This document shows, one piece after another, positions 32,915 through 45,556 of a DNA stretch of 64,000 nt. Made by a program: the position numbers and the translations under genes. This stretch comes from Armigeres subalbatus. Taxonomy: Eukaryota > Arthropoda > Insecta > Diptera > Culicidae. Location: positions 160,544,452-160,608,451 of the forward strand of contig NC_085140.1 of assembly GCF_024139115.2 (NCBI RefSeq). Direction: 5' to 3'. The notes under the pieces were generated by a model. It searched no databases and was not told the origin of the DNA. It was given only the letters and a program-made list of their open reading frames with translations. Within the stretch, counting starts at the first letter, position 1, and each line of letters opens with the position of its first letter.

Positions 32915-35900
32915 TCCTTTAAATGTTTTCCAGAATCTTTAAAGTAAACTGTTGCGTACTCAAGTAGATAGTAAATGATACCTGTAAAGACGTAAATACT
33001 CTATCGAATATCTACCAACTTTATTGACACGGACGGAAGTCCCTATACCATTCGTCAACCATCTTCCTTCAACGACTCCACGATGAAATCAATATATTTT
33101 CGGTTTCGTCCACTTCGTATAACAAATCAATCGTTCCTATCAAATCAGGAAGCAATCACAATGGCAGCGTATCTTTTTCCTGCTGGTCATTCCACCACAA
33201 CGCAGCAATGCTGGTGGACATGAGGTTCGATTCGATTCCAAGTAAGCACGCACTCGGTAACTTGTTCTCTGTGATTGAGCTGCCGAATGGTGTCCTTCTT
33301 TCTTCCCAGAAACAAGTGCACCAGCAACGCGAGTGGGCTAATTGAGTGCCCACTGCCCATGCTTACTAACTGCAGGCGATGTCAACGAGAGTCGAGAACA
33401 GCTCTGTGGAACTGCTGTAAGTCGGAACAAGAATGCATGAATGGGAAATCTCTGCCGAAGTAAACGATGTCAGATTTACAGGAATGGTATTTCCTTCGGA
33501 TGTATGTCTATCCTCGTTCAAATACAAGACAAGTTGCAAATTGTCAATTTTGGTGCTATATCGCGAAAATTGAAGGATGATTATGCTCGAAAACTTGCTA
33601 AAACAATGTCAAATTAAGGCTATCTTCAATTGTCTACGAAATAATTCAACCAATCTGGCAACACTGATTACACATCGAATGGAATTTGATTTAGATTCGA
33701 CAGCGGCGAGGCGTGACTCAAAAGAAACACAGTTGTCAACAATGGTGCCGTTTGTCCGTAGAAATTGGTTGTGGGTTAGGTACGCTTTTCCCCCAGGACG
33801 ATGATGCTCTAGTATGTGATGTAGTTTGATGTTGGCCCAAGATTTATTAGAAACGCCATGGTCATTTGAACATACAATCAATAAACAATCCTCTCCATTT
33901 ATTTCTTTTCACCATTACTGAGAATTCTGGATTGAATAACCTTGGGAAACAGGCCTCTAGCCTTTGATGTAAGAAGGTTACATGATTGTTAAATTTGTTA
34001 TTCGTATATTTTATGTATTATAAGATTTAATTATTTAAGTAATTCATTAATACGTTCCTAAAGTCGTTGTGAGCAGATTTATCCATTGAAAGCATCCACA
34101 AATAGTTTTTCAAATTGCTGAATCATGATCAAAGCCCACAAAAACTATTATCTATCGAAATATTAATCATTTTCGTTTTCCAAAAATAACGTAAATCAAG
34201 AAAAATCGACGTTAGTACAAACGCAGACGCAGTTCATATGGCCAAAAAAACCGAAAGCACAAATTGATGCCACTTTGATATATGAGATAAAATTCCCATA
34301 AAACTTGAACACAGTCGACTGCAGCAGCAGTGAGTCGGTACCAGCATGGAGTGAGTTATTTTCACTCTTCCGCCAGGACAACGGTCCATGGCAAGGGGGA
34401 AATTTGTGTCGATTATACAGCAAAAGTCGATTGATGGATAAGTCTGTTCAGTAGTCATACCTATGGATGTGTACAAATAAAAGGAACGAACTACGTTCGT
34501 TTCTTTAGGGAAAAGTGGTGGAGGTCTTCGGGGAGAAAAAGGATCGTAAAAAGAATGCCCCCAAACAGAACTTCGAAGAGTGCTCTCCGATCCGACGACG
34601 ACGACGACGATGGGGAATATTTTCTGAAAGTGCTGAAACCAAGAGCACCGGGGGTCATGGTTGAGTTCGGAAAAGTGTCATAAAGACATCATCAGAACCA
34701 TAAATTTTAGAATTCCCTCCGCGATTTGATACGTGCCGACTGCTGATGGATTCCGATCTCGTGGGGTTGGCGGTGGGTTCGCGAAGTTATCATGTAAGTG
34801 GAATGAGATAGTGTTTTCGTCTTAAATGGTTTGATTCTGATATGATTTACAACTCTGAACTAGTTGCAACTGAGCTGATCTGGCAGTTTTAGTGGTCAAT
34901 AACATGTTTTGAAAGATATATTTTTGTTTGATGTATTAGTTTAACAACTTTTACTGTGTTCCCAACAGCTGGTTGTCTTCAAGTGCTCTCGAAACGTATA
35001 CATATTGATATCATGAACATGGAAAAATATGTAGAAAAACAAATTTACATAATAAATTTAAAAAATTACGAGTATTGATGAATAAAAATAAACATGTATG
35101 TTGAGAACTAAACATATAGTCTACACTGTAGTCAAACGCACGGAAAGAACTGACAAAGATCCGTAGCAATTCCGACACGTTCCATATTATGAAAATTGGA
35201 AAAAGACTGTCAAAAATTCGCACCATATTCATCAGATCAGCAGGATACCGATATTCAACTCGAGATAATACATTCGCAAATAGCCTATCAACCTCCTGCC
35301 AAATCCAGCTGTAAATCCACTTCATCGAAAAAAAAACACCATTTGCCCAGAATCATAACCTCAACCACTCCTCCCTTTCCTTAAAGTCACCAAACCATCG
35401 ATTCGTTTCAATTCTTTTGTGCGTGCATCACTCGTCGTCACCCATCATCATCCCATAATCATCGACGCATTCCGCAACAGCTGGAAAAAAGGTGGAACCC
35501 AATTTGCAGCCTCGAGTGACTTTTTTCGCTTCCCATCGTTTCCGTTTTCTTTTGTACCAACCATTGCTGATTGGCAGCCGATTTTCCTGAAAAACCACTG
35601 TTCGCTTCCTTACACAGAAAAAGGAAGGTCATACGACGGCGAATCGACACTGACGAAGACGACGACGACGATGACGACGCCAATCACACACTCGGTTGGC
35701 TGAACTGCAAAAGCACCTTCAAGCACCATGCTGCTCCGCTTCGTGCGCGCCAGAAATGAAAGGTAAATATAATGGCGAAATTGAATTTTCACACCAGGCA
35801 CAAACTGAATGGATGGGACGGCTTTTGGGTTTCATCACAGGATTCAGTTTAATGGACCTTCTTGTGTCAAAGAAGGCAGAAACGAAATTATGCGGTGGAA

Positions 35901-36239
35901 GCCTGCGGCGGATTACCGAGCTCGGTTTCTTGTATCTACAGATTAAGACAGTTTTTGACCGGGAATCGGTCTCAAACTATAATTGAGTTTAAGCGGAAGA
36001 ATTGTAACGAAACGTTCACTGGTTCACTCCTAATCACATTCCCAAGTTTCTGCAAATTACAGCAGAAGTAATTTGTAGTCATTTTATAGATTATCTGGGA
36101 TTTTTTCCTTTCTTCAAAATTTACAAACAATTGTAAAACTGCTATTGAAATTTAATTAAGTGTGATATATATTTTTGCCAAAGCAATAATTTTCAATGGT
36201 TAGCACTTAGAGCACTAATATTTTTATAGATCTCTTAAT
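32915..36239. other. Low-repeat stretch, one candidate exon
   Basis: No transposable element is recognisable. It contains several higher-complexity blocks (33140-33480, 34480-34800, 35390-36000), a GACGAC tract at about 35655-35680, and open frames up to 104 codons without domain matches. The block at 34509-34793 has splice-like boundaries and is listed separately. Confidence 0.45.
34509..34793 (+). other. Candidate exon with 42-codon ORF
   Basis: CGTTTCTTTAG|GGAAAAG at the left resembles a 3' splice site, and CAT|GTAAGTGG at the right resembles a consensus 5' splice site, bounding 285 nt of higher complexity than the neighbours. A 42-codon ORF (34555-34683) starts MPPNRTSKSALRSD, has six consecutive Asp and ends EFGKVS. 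A second frame is open from the left boundary to about 34660. Possibly an untranslated 5' exon with an upstream ORF; chance is also possible. No family is recognised. Confidence 0.25.
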
Positions 36240-36241
36240 TA

Positions 36242-36416
36242 GGGGGAATGACGGCTTTGGCAGGTTTTGTTCTATTATTGGCAGGGGTTTTTTTTATGAC
36301 TGACTAGGCTCAAATTTGGCCTAAACATTATTTGCATATCAAAGAATATTGTGGCTAAATTTCAAAGAATATTGTGCCAATAATAGAACAAAACCTGCCA
36401 AAGCCGTCTTTCCCCC
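36242..36416. mobile_element. Hairpin MITE, GACGGCTTTGGCAGG family, copy 1
   Basis: TA|GGGGGAATGACGGCTTTGGC at the left and its inverse GCCAAAGCCGTCTTTCCCCC|TA at the right form TIRs of about 50 bp, including CAGGTTTTGTTCTATTATTG. TA lies at 36240-36241 and 36417-36418. The 175-bp element is almost a complete hairpin. A second copy is at 48415-48604. Confidence 0.9.
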
Positions 36417-36418
36417 TA

Positions 36419-38102
36419 TATAATCTCCATAGATTTTTGAAGAGTAGTGGTTCAATAAGATTTAAGGCACACAGTTCTCTTTATTGTGAGATATGTTATT
36501 CCTCTTAGTATGGAGTATGTTGATTATTTCAAGTAGAAAAATTATTAAATGCCCACAAAAGCCTTGTAGAAAATAGTCTTACATGACCTCAAATAGCAAA
36601 CAAACTGCATAAGGAAACCTCCGATCTTACGCCAAACAACCGCACGCGTCACGTGTGTTTAATGAGAGCCTGTGCATTCGGTATTGAGTCGGTTCATCAC
36701 GGAGCTTTGTTCCATCAGCGACGTCTTTGCAGTGCCATGTCGGAACAAAACAATGGCACAAGTGTGGAGCGAACAGGGCGCTGGCAGCCAGCAAGCGGTC
36801 ATGAGTGCGGTTTATGGGATCGCTTTTTTATGTTTTTGTGGGTTTTTAATTAACGGCCCAGATTACGTTGGAGGGTTACTTGGCGCAAACAATTGCCTGT
36901 GGGTTGTGCTTTCAGATCGTCGCCGTTTTTTTTTTTCGAGGGTGTTTGGGTGCGGAAGTTGTTTGCAGTGTTGTTTGAGAAAGCATGGAAGCGCGGAAAT
37001 TAAAGCTCGCCTGGTTTCGGGGCGGGCGTTGGAGATAAATTATTTTTCTCAAATTTTCCATCATAAGTAATTTGAAATCAATTTTGAAATCAGCATGATG
37101 TGGTAAAGCTTGTTTTCCCTGTAATGGATCAAAATATATGAAGTTTGACACATTGCTCTTGTCATTTATTTCCAACGTAACAACCGATTGTAATGAAGCT
37201 CAAATGCAAACAAATTTCCAACAAATGCCACTTGCAATTGGTGAATTCATGTAGCATACAAACTGAATCAACAAACTGAAATAACTTTAAAATATCACAA
37301 TAAAACTTTTTTTTTGGTAAGAAGTCATCTTTGAAGAAGGAAATTATGTTTTGCTTATTGTCTAATTTGATACAAACTGATTCATAGATTTGAGAGGATT
37401 TTCATAATACAATTGTTTTCTATCTTCAGATTTCTCACTTTATACATTTATATTGGCGATAGAAAAAATAATTGTCGTGTATAATATCGTAGATATGGCA
37501 AGAATGGTATTATACCAATTTTCACAAACATAAAAACCCATCCATTACCAGATGAGATGAACAAAAGAAGAAAACTGAAGACAGGTCAAGAAAGCGTGTA
37601 CCAGAGACGGAGAAAATAAACTGTCTCAGCATTTCATGACACTCATTCCACTAAATCACCAATCCACTCGAGCTTTCTGTCAGAAATCGCAACAATTTCT
37701 TCGTTGCTCCAGATCCACTTAATCTTGATATAAACCCATAAATAAACTCAAGTGTACGCACTTTTACGAGAACCGGCCCATGAAGCAAATTTGATGATTA
37801 CATTCGCCCCATCCCGCAGCTCGCGCGGATGTGGAACGGCCATGAAATCACATCAGACATTCATGGGTCGGGCGGCAGAATCTGATACGTCCTACGTATG
37901 ATAAATACCACGCAGCAGACTGCCGTTCCATCTTCCAATCGGGCTCCGTCTCATCAATCTTAATTTGGAAGCCAGACTCACACAACAAGATACTATCTGC
38001 GAGTGGGTTATTGCTTCAGTTGTCCAGCACGCTCGTTTCCGACAACCAGTTATTAAATTTTGTTCAGTGAAAAATCCTTACAGTTTACAAGGAAATTATT
38101 GA
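36419..38102. other. Low-repeat stretch without recognisable genes
   Basis: I see no recognisable element or gene. The open frames at 36653-37070 overlap in different frames and lack motifs. The GC-richer block at 37790-38030 contains no splice or coding evidence I can defend. Confidence 0.45.
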
Positions 38103-38107
38103 ATGCA

Positions 38108-38137
38108 TTGCTATCTATCTATCTATCTATCTATCCA
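38108..38137. repeat. (ATCT)n microsatellite at the LINE 3' end
   Basis: Six to seven ATCT units, read as GATA on the LINE strand immediately after an A-rich run. The position fits a tandem 3' tail made during retroposition. Confidence 0.8.
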
Positions 38138-39409
38138 TCTTTTTTTTACAGTGGTTAAAGGCCATCAAAAATCTGCGCGACAGACACCTCAAGCATCCAC
38201 ACTGTGCTCGAAGGCGAACAGGGATGGGCTCCTCCCGATCTGCTAAAAATGTGCCTCCCGGATAAACCGGGTCCCTTATCCTCCTTGCCTCGATCCCCCC
38301 GGAACCACGGGATGCTGCGACTACTTCAGGGGGGGCTGTGCTCATGCACTTCCTCTAAAATTCCGGCCCCTAGCTTAGGCTAGTTCGCCGACTGGCTTGC
38401 TGAGATCCACTGCTACGTTGTCTCGATCCCTCGGCGGTTGTGCCACAAACTTTCTCACTCGAATCCTCCTGACTTCCCCCGGCGTCGAGGGTGGTCCACC
38501 AGTTCCGGTGAAGGAAACTTCCGCACTGATGGTGCCCCGACTACCGGCGGCTATCACAGGGGACGCTTTCGCGCATTGCTCCGACTTCGTCTTCGGGTTG
38601 CAGAGGTGGTCCGACAGTTCCGGTGGTGGATAACGTCCGCACTGGCGGTGCCCTACATACCCGAAGCACTTCCTTCTTCTTTTTTCTTTCTTCAGCAGGT
38701 TGACGGTTCGACAATTCCAGTTGGCAGAAGACTTCCGGTTCGCTGGCGCCCCGACGACTCGAGACCGAACACTGCTCACTGTGCTGGATTTTGCCCCAAA
38801 CCGACGCTTCCCGAGCAGCACAAGTCAGGCAAAAATTGTTGTAGCAACTTGATTGTGACTGAATCCGGTCACATATGAGTTGCAGTAACCTATGTGGAAT
38901 ATGTGTGCTGCTAGGGTTACTTGCTGGTCCCTTCTCCATCGATGCTGCAGCTCTGACATTATTTGTGTCACGACTCTGGTTACCGCATGCCACGTACCTT
39001 CATCGCGACACATTCGCTCTGCGATGTTGTCTGCCCTTATGGCAGGCATTCTCCTACGAGCCTCCGCAAACCTCGGGCAGTCGAATATCACGTGCTCTGG
39101 AGTCTCCTCTACGTTTATACATGCCGAGCAGAATGGCGATGACGCATGGCCACACCGGTGCAAATATTGGCGGAAACAACCGTGTCCGGACAGGAACTGT
39201 GTGAGGTAAAAGTTCACCTCACCATGCTCCCTGTTCACCCACGTCGACACATTGGGGATGAGCCGATGGGTCCACCTTCCATTATTCGCATTGTCCCACT
39301 CCTGCTGCCACTGCCATATAGTCCAGTCTCACCGCCTTCCTCACATTTCTGGTATCCCTCCGTTGGTAGCACTCGATGTCCTCTGCTAGGGTTATGCAGA
39401 CTGGAATCA

Positions 39410-39841
39410 TCCCTGCGCAGGGATTGAATCCTAAAGAGAAAGAGCAAGTCTCTCACTTATCATCTCTGTATACATATACGATATGTAGCATACCGCGAAA
39501 AACTTTTTTCGCAAGTTGTCATGATATAGAACTGATACGGGATGTTTTACCCCATGATAAATTTCTTTTAGACAGCTCCAAATGCGGGGAGCACTGGCTC
39601 TGATGATGCATTTCAACTTGTTCTACACAGCTGTGCAGTAATCAACACGAAAGGAGCGAAAACAAAGCGAGAATCACCATTTTTCTGTGGCGGCTGCCTA
39701 TCCGATTCTGTTTTTTCGCACTTGTATACAAGTTTGATAAATTTGTTATCATGGTTTGTTATGATGCGGAACAGTTTTTGCCTCTATTTTATCGTTGTTC
39801 GTTATCTATTGAGAGCGATTTCTGCAAACCCTGTCCCTGCG
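39410..39841. mobile_element. hAT-type MITE with perfect 8-bp TSD
   Basis: TCCCTGCG is duplicated at 39410-39417 and 39834-39841. The 416-bp insert begins CAGGGATTGAATC and ends (reversed) CAGGGTTTGCAGAAATC. An 8-bp TSD and CAGGG termini are the hallmarks of hAT elements. Removing the insert and one TSD rejoins the LINE frame exactly at CVIAG-MIPVC, which proves both boundaries. There is no transposase ORF. Confidence 0.9.
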
Positions 39842-40069
39842 ATAACGCAAACTGCTTCCGACGAAATAGTTCGGTACGCACTCGCGACTCGCATGGTCAT
39901 TAGACGAAACACGCTATTCAGCTTCTTCCGGTTACGTTTCGTCTTGAGCGCAGCTCCCCAGGCTGGAACTCCGTACCTTAGTATCGAGGATGATACTGAC
40001 GCAAGAAGACGCCTACTGCTGCCTTTCGGACCGCCGACGTTTGGCATGATCCTTGCTAACGCACTGATA

Positions 40070-40790
40070 AGATTTCCGAGTCTATTGAAGTAAGGTTTCC
40101 AAGCTTCTTGAAAGAAGGTTTCCGAACCACTTGAAAGGAGGTTCCCAAGCCTCTTGAAATAATGCTCCCAAGCCTCTTTAAAAAAGGCTTCCAAGCCCCT
40201 TGAAAGGAGGCTTACGAGCCTCTTGGAAGAAGAATTCCGAAACTCTTGAAATGAGGCCTCCGAGGCTTTTTAAAAAGGCTCTCCAAGCCTTTTGAAAAGC
40301 TTTTTCCAAGCCTTTTAAAAGAAGGAGAAATAATAACAGGAAGTGATCCGGGCCAATTGAAAGAACGATTTCGGGTCTCTTGAAAGGAGGCTTCCGAGCC
40401 TCTTGAAAGTGGGCTTCCAAGCTTCTTGAAAGGAGGCTTCCGAGCCTCTAGAAAAGAATATTCCGTGCCTCTTGAAAAGAGCCTTTCGAGCCTTTTAAAA
40501 TAAGGGATAAAGAAAAAGCAGGAAAATTTAATTAAAAAAAGCTTAAAAGAGGGCTTTCGCGCCTCTTGAAAAAAAATCGAACCTTTTAAATGGAGGCTTT
40601 AAAGTCTCTTGAAATTATTCTTCCGGAACTCTTAAAAGTAGGCTTCCGAGCCAAGAGTTCTCCGAGTTGCTCAAATAGGCTTACGGGAAGCGTAGAAGGA
40701 TGCTCCCAATCCTCTTGCAGCGAAACATCTTTTCGAGAAAACAAAAGCTCTTATGACTCTCAAATGGAGACTTCCGTACCTGTAGACTCA
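40070..40790. repeat. Degenerate tandem repeat GAGCCTCTTGAAAGGAGGCTTCC
   Basis: Around 18-20 diverged copies of a unit near 31-35 bp built from AGCCTCTTGAAA and GGAGGCTTCCGAG. The motifs TTGGAAGC/GCTTCC and AGGCT/AGCCT give weak internal dyads. Long minus-strand open frames through it reflect the repeat. The left end abuts the truncated LINE. Confidence 0.8.
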
Positions 40791-41069
40791 ATATTTTAGT
40801 TCAGAAGCATATTCGTCACATCTTATTCAACATTGTTTCGTTCAGGTACATCGCATAGAAGAATTTTTAAATTTGTTCATTCGACGTTTTGTCCTTTTGA
40901 TCTTTTGTCCCACAGCCCTTCATCCACTGTGCTCGTTATGAAGGGCAGGAATCAATACGCCCTGATTTACTGATCACCATGCATATTATGTACAAGACAA
41001 AGTTTTGAAATAAAAAATAACACAATTATCCAAACTTTCTCAGTAAGTTTTGATTAAAATTGTAGTCTA
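40791..41069. other. No recognisable feature
   Basis: A TTCGACGTTTTGTCC/TTTTGTCC motif pair near 40883-40915 hints at a small inverted-repeat element. Otherwise nothing is identified. Confidence 0.35.
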
Positions 41070-41450
41070 TCTATAGTCTGAGAAGTGAGAAATGATGAGT
41101 TAGATAAGAGACGTCTCAATTCTCATTTTCAAATCTTCTTTTTCTCACCGAATGAATAAAGTTCTTGTTTTTCACTGTGAGACGTGAAATGTCCTATTTA
41201 TCACTTTTCACTACTCATCCTTCGCCTCATATTTTTTCTTCTCACTACTCGCAGGTCATTCATTTATCATTCCTATCTTCGCACTTCTCGCTTCTTTCTG
41301 TGAAATGTGTAAAGAGCGAGGGGATTTTTTTTCCTCTCACGGTGAAGAGTGAGAAATGTGAATTGAGACGTAAGAAAAAATGAGTTTAGAGTGAAACATC
41401 GCATTCCTTGCTTCTCACTCCTCATTTCTCATTTTTTCTCTTACCGTAAA
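41070..41450. repeat. GAGACGTCTC palindrome array 2
   Basis: AGAAGTGAGAAATGA, GAGACGTCTC and TTCTCACT blocks as at 28151 and 55680, but more diverged (GTGAGACGTGAAATG, CTTCTCACTACTCG). It is followed directly by a reversed TTCGGCCAAA arm; the expected left arm is absent. Confidence 0.8.
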
Positions 41451-41454
41451 CTAC

Positions 41455-41785
41455 ATTTACGGCCGTATATGTTCGACTAAACGACATTTTCGACCGTATG
41501 ACCCATTCGGCCAAATGGCCCTATTCATCAATCGACCATTTCAAGCAAACGGCATTTTCGGTCAAATGACCTACACGGCCAGAAGATTTATTCGGACAAA
41601 CAACATTCAGCCATTCAACCAAACGACCTATTCGGACAAACGGCATTTGCAGCCGTGTGACCTGTTCGTGAAGGACATTTTCCGCCAAACGATCATTTCT
41701 GCTAAATGAAATTTTCGGACAAATTACCTTTGCGGCCAAACGCAATTTTCGGTCCACTATCCAAATTACTTCCGGCCAGATGTGT
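41455..41785 (-). repeat. Reversed TTCGGCCAAA arm
   Basis: Units such as CATTCGGCCAAATGGCC, TTCGGACAAACGGCATTT and GCGGCCAAACGCAATTTTCGG continue the foldback-like organisation. There is no clean GGGGAAG terminus. Confidence 0.75.
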
Positions 41786-41879
41786 TACGGCCTAGAGCTG
41801 TGTCAGCGGCACGGTTCGTCGTCATGTCGAAATTCATTTTAGCCGGTGGCGACGGTGGCGTGAATCGGCGTAAAGATTT

Positions 41880-42205
41880 CCCGCGCAAAAATTCTTTAAA
41901 AGCTACTCGGAAAACTCTTCAAAATCTCAAGAAAAGATGTTTGGGAATTCCAAAGAAAATTGTTCTAAATTTCAGATGAAAATTTGATGGAATTTCCAGA
42001 GGGAAATTATTTGAAATTTCCAAACCAACATATTTAGATTTTCCAAGGAAATTTTTTTGGAACTAAGAAAAGTCTTCGAAATTTCCAAGGTAGATTCTTC
42101 AGAATTATCACGAGAATTCGTTTCCATGTTACAAGTGAAATTTTTCAAAATTTCCTACGGATTCTACGGAAACTTTTAAGAATTTCCACAGGAAACCCCA
42201 CGGGA
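41880..42205. repeat. GAAATTTCC-rich degenerate repeat
   Basis: Recurrent GAAATTTCCA, AATTTCCAAGG and GGAAATT blocks at roughly 20-40-bp spacing. Similar in style to the larger field at 45830-48160. Confidence 0.6.
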
Positions 42206-42214
42206 AATTGTTTA

Positions 42215-43360
42215 AATTAGAATGGTCGTTTGTTCGAAAGTCTTTCGGTGGAAAGGTATTTGGTCGAATGTTACTTTGCCTAATAACAGGATAAGCCGTT
42301 GGCAGAATTGAACGTTTGACCAAAGCGGTTATTAGTAAAACACGGTTTGGTCGAAAATGTCTCTTGATTTGAAAGGACATACGGCCGAACTGGTGATTTG
42401 GCTAAAAAAAAGTTTGCCCTAACAAGTCGTTTGGTCGAATAGGTCATGTGGCGGAAACTACTGCTTGGCCAAAATGGTCGTATGGCTAGGTGCTTGAACA
42501 TATGTTCGAAATTGCTTGCTTGAGCATATGGTCGGAAATGTCGACCCGTTCGATTGAATGGCCCTTTTCGCCATACGACCATTTCGACCAAATTACGTAT
42601 TCGGCCAAACGACTGCTTCGGCTAAATGACCAGTTCGGCATCACTGTAAATGACATTTTGGCCAGATGGGTCTCGGCCTAATTTGGTCAAATAACATATG
42701 GCGGTAAAACAACTTTCGGCCTTGTGACCTTCGATCAAATGGTTTTCAGCCGACTGACTTTCGGCCAAACGGTCCTTCCCGTCATTTCGCCGAAAGTCAT
42801 CTAGCCGAAGCCCATTTGGCCGAATTGATCGTTCGATCGAAACGATTATTAGGTCGAATATGGTTTGACTGAACAAATCGTTTTATCTTGCTGATATTGT
42901 TATTTGGCCGGATAAGTCATTCGGCCAAAAAATATCCTTCCGAAAATATCATTAAGCTAAATAGGTCATTTACTGAATTGGATATTTTCTGTCTGGCCGC
43001 CCTTCGTGTTAAACGAACATTTTGACCAAACGGCATTTTCGGCTATTTGCCCTATTCGGTCGAACGACTTTTTCGGCAAAATGACCTGTACGATCAATCG
43101 ACGATTCCGATCTTATGCCTATTCCGCGCAAATGACATTTTTGGCCAAATGGTTTTTTCTACCAAGTGACAATTTCGGTCAAACACCATTTTCGGTCAAA
43201 TGACATTTATGGCCTTATACACGTATCGGCCTACTGGCTTGTTCAGCCAAATGACTTTCAACCAGGTGGGATCCGTCCTAATTGATTGTTTGGTCAAATA
43301 CCATACATATTTGAACAGTTATCATTCAGCCTTGTGGCCGAACTTTCCTTTTCATAGATT
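42215..43360. repeat. Mosaic of forward and reversed TTTGGCCGAA arms
   Basis: Orientation switches several times: mainly forward at 42215-42480, reversed at about 42545-42775, forward at about 42785-42990, reversed at about 43010-43340. At 42770 the junction GTCCTTCCCGTCATTTCGCC resembles the CTTCCCC terminus. This looks like two or more foldback-like copies inserted side by side or rearranged, not a single element. Confidence 0.7.
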
Positions 43361-44989
43361 TGATTTCAATGGAAATGCTTTGGATTTCAACAGATTTTTT
43401 TTTCGGAAAATCCACCCAATTCTCTAGAGCTTTCACAAGAAGTTGTTCGAAATTTATTCTTTGAAAGTTGTTCTTATATCATTTTTATGGGGAATTCGCT
43501 TGAATTTCATCGGTTCGATGATTTGTTCGATCAAGCGGCATATAACACTAAAAAAATCCTGGAATCTCCGCAAGTCTATATAATAAAGGCACTAAAAATC
43601 CTGGAATTTTAAATAATTAAAAAAAATTAAGCCCAGATTAATAGATAGAATGTTGCGGTTATTTGCATGTTATAAATATGTGCATGAAAATACATTTTTA
43701 TTTGTGAAGCTATTCTCTTGATTACAACCAAAATTCTTTCAGAAGTGTTATAAAACAGCATTCAACCTGCGTCCAAAAGATTCTGTAAAAGTTTATTCAT
43801 AATTCCTTCCAAAGCATTTTCAAATTTTACTTAAAGTTTGAGCCAGAGATCTTTTCGCTATAGGCTTCCTTCAGAAATTGATTTATAGTAAGAGTAATGG
43901 GAGAAAAGTCTGAAGTGTGCAAAATGGTCTTCAGTACTTCATCCAATGCCATCGAACGAAGTGGAAACTGCATACAACCAACGCTACAATGAACACCGAT
44001 TTTTTTATTAAACATATTCACAATTTTCGACGATCGCGTATTTATCGGAATAAATTCGCGGTCGCTCTTGCATGCACCACTATGCAAGGGGATAGTAAAA
44101 TTCGATTCCAAAAATACGTTGTTTATTGCCGCGGCAGCGGCAGGTCATGGCAGTCATCCTCACTGTGACAGTTTATGCATCATCGATTGAGTTGACGTGG
44201 GGCATCCGGTTCGAGTCAATCCGCCAACATCGCCCTTTCGCCGCGTCGATTGATGAGTTCGTGGCACCTTCCGTCCTTGACCGACCAACACCAGTTCTTT
44301 CACTATGTCTCTCTCACTGAACAACAACGCGGTTTGCGCGTGGACATCATTTTGTGTGCCGCGGTAGAAAATTGAAAAGTGCGAATTATTTATGCAGATC
44401 AAAGAGCAGGAAGTGGAACGGGTCAGCAATTAAAATTTTCATACACTTTTCAACAGTCAGTCGAACCGGGCGGTGGTGGCGATCCGGCTACACGCTCTAC
44501 GGAAAAGGATTAAAATTATAAAGCACACAAAGCGGCTATCCCACGGCGGGATGAGCTTCGGGACCGAGCACGGAGAAAACAAAACTCCTGTCATTCTGCG
44601 AGTTCTGATGGTGATGATGGTGTGTGGATGATATCCGTCCGAAACGGTTGGGTGAAACCCTTTTATTGTATTTATTTTTTTTGTTTCCTCTTGTATACAG
44701 GAGGGAAAGTTAGGTCGGACGGTTAGGTTCGTTCCGAATTGGTCGGGGGATACTTCCAGAGCCGAATGTCAACCGGTCATAAAATGATTCCGGAAGAAGG
44801 ATAAAAGTTCAGTCTAACAACGTTTTCCGGTGCTAATCCTTTCGGTTTTTGGTGCTTCCTATGTCTGGCGCAAAGTTTTCTGTCCTGGTTTGGTTGTCAT
44901 TATTTTAGGGATTGAGTTTTGTCTGTGTCTAAAAGCCAAAAAGTGTAGTTCATTAGGTGAAAGCTCAACTCTAAAATGATGCAAAACAA
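43361..44989. other. Low-repeat stretch without recognisable genes
   Basis: The segment 44100-44900 is GC-richer and of high complexity, but I see no domain, splice pair or RNA gene. Open frames on both strands near 43827-44430 overlap each other and lack motifs. Confidence 0.45.
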
Positions 44990-45366
44990 ATGTGCAGTAG
45001 ACCTGTGCGCCGCCGCGCCACGCCGCCGCCGCCGGTGGTTTTACTTACGCCGCCGCCGCCGGCGATTTTGAGTCGGCGCGCCGCCGGTCATAATTTTGCC
45101 ACGCCGATGATCAATAGCAATAAAAAAATCAATTAACTTTGGTCGAGTCGATAACGAGACACTGAAGACGGCCTAACAGTTGAGGTCAAAATACGTATCT
45201 CTAAAGCAATAATAGCAATAAAGCAATACATAGTACTAAACTCGTCTTATTACAATTCAAAAATGATGTTAAGGTGGAACTCGTCAGAATTCAATTTCAA
45301 ATCTACCTAAAGTGATGGTGTCCTTAAGTCGATGTAGTGACATATAATATCTTGGTTAATCAATTA

Positions 45367-45556
45367 GACCCAGGATTTTTTTTACGCGGTTGGAGTTCAT
45401 TAATTTCTCGGTTAACCCAAATTTTTACGGCTTTATAAATACCATCTGAATTTTCTTTGATTTTTTGTGATTTTTTTCGTGGGGTAACTCATTGTTTCAT
45501 TGACGCTGAAGGTCTTAATCGACTAAAACCAAACCGTGTAAAAAAAAACCTGGGTG
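45367..45556. mobile_element. TA-flanked MITE, ACCCAGG...ACACGGTTTGG family, copy 1
   Basis: Left GACCCAGGATTTTTTTTACG with GCGGTTGG, reversed right CACCCAGGTTTTTTTTTACA with CGGTTTGG. TA lies at both sides (45365-45366 and 45557-45558). Length 190 bp. The same TIR type bounds the element at 52235-52798. Confidence 0.7.

Larger units (their letters stand above)
38103..40065 (-). pseudogene. R1-like LINE 3' half with (GATA)n tail, split by a MITE
   Basis: On the minus strand, the reverse-transcriptase C-terminal region reads ISALARIMPNVGGPK, LRYGVPAWGAALKTKR and MRVASAYRTISSEAVCVIAG, is interrupted at 39834, and resumes at 39417 with MIPVCITLAEDIECYQRRDT. It continues as RWTHRLIPNVSTWVNREHGE, VNFYLTQFLSGHGCFRQYLH and the C-terminal zinc-knuckle-like CSACINVEETPEHVIFDCPR. 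Cysteines at C-x2-C-x7-H-x4-C are typical of R1-clade LINEs. The 3' untranslated part extends to a (GATA)n run, seen as ATCT repeats at 38108-38135, probably the tandem tail. It is 5'-truncated at about 40065, losing the endonuclease and the catalytic core, and is inactive. Confidence 0.85.

Noticed and set aside
38375..38993. Open frames of 146-150 codons on both strands
   Set aside because: These lie in the 3' part of the R1-like LINE. The GC-rich composition keeps several frames open; the real LINE frame is described by its conserved blocks further 5'.
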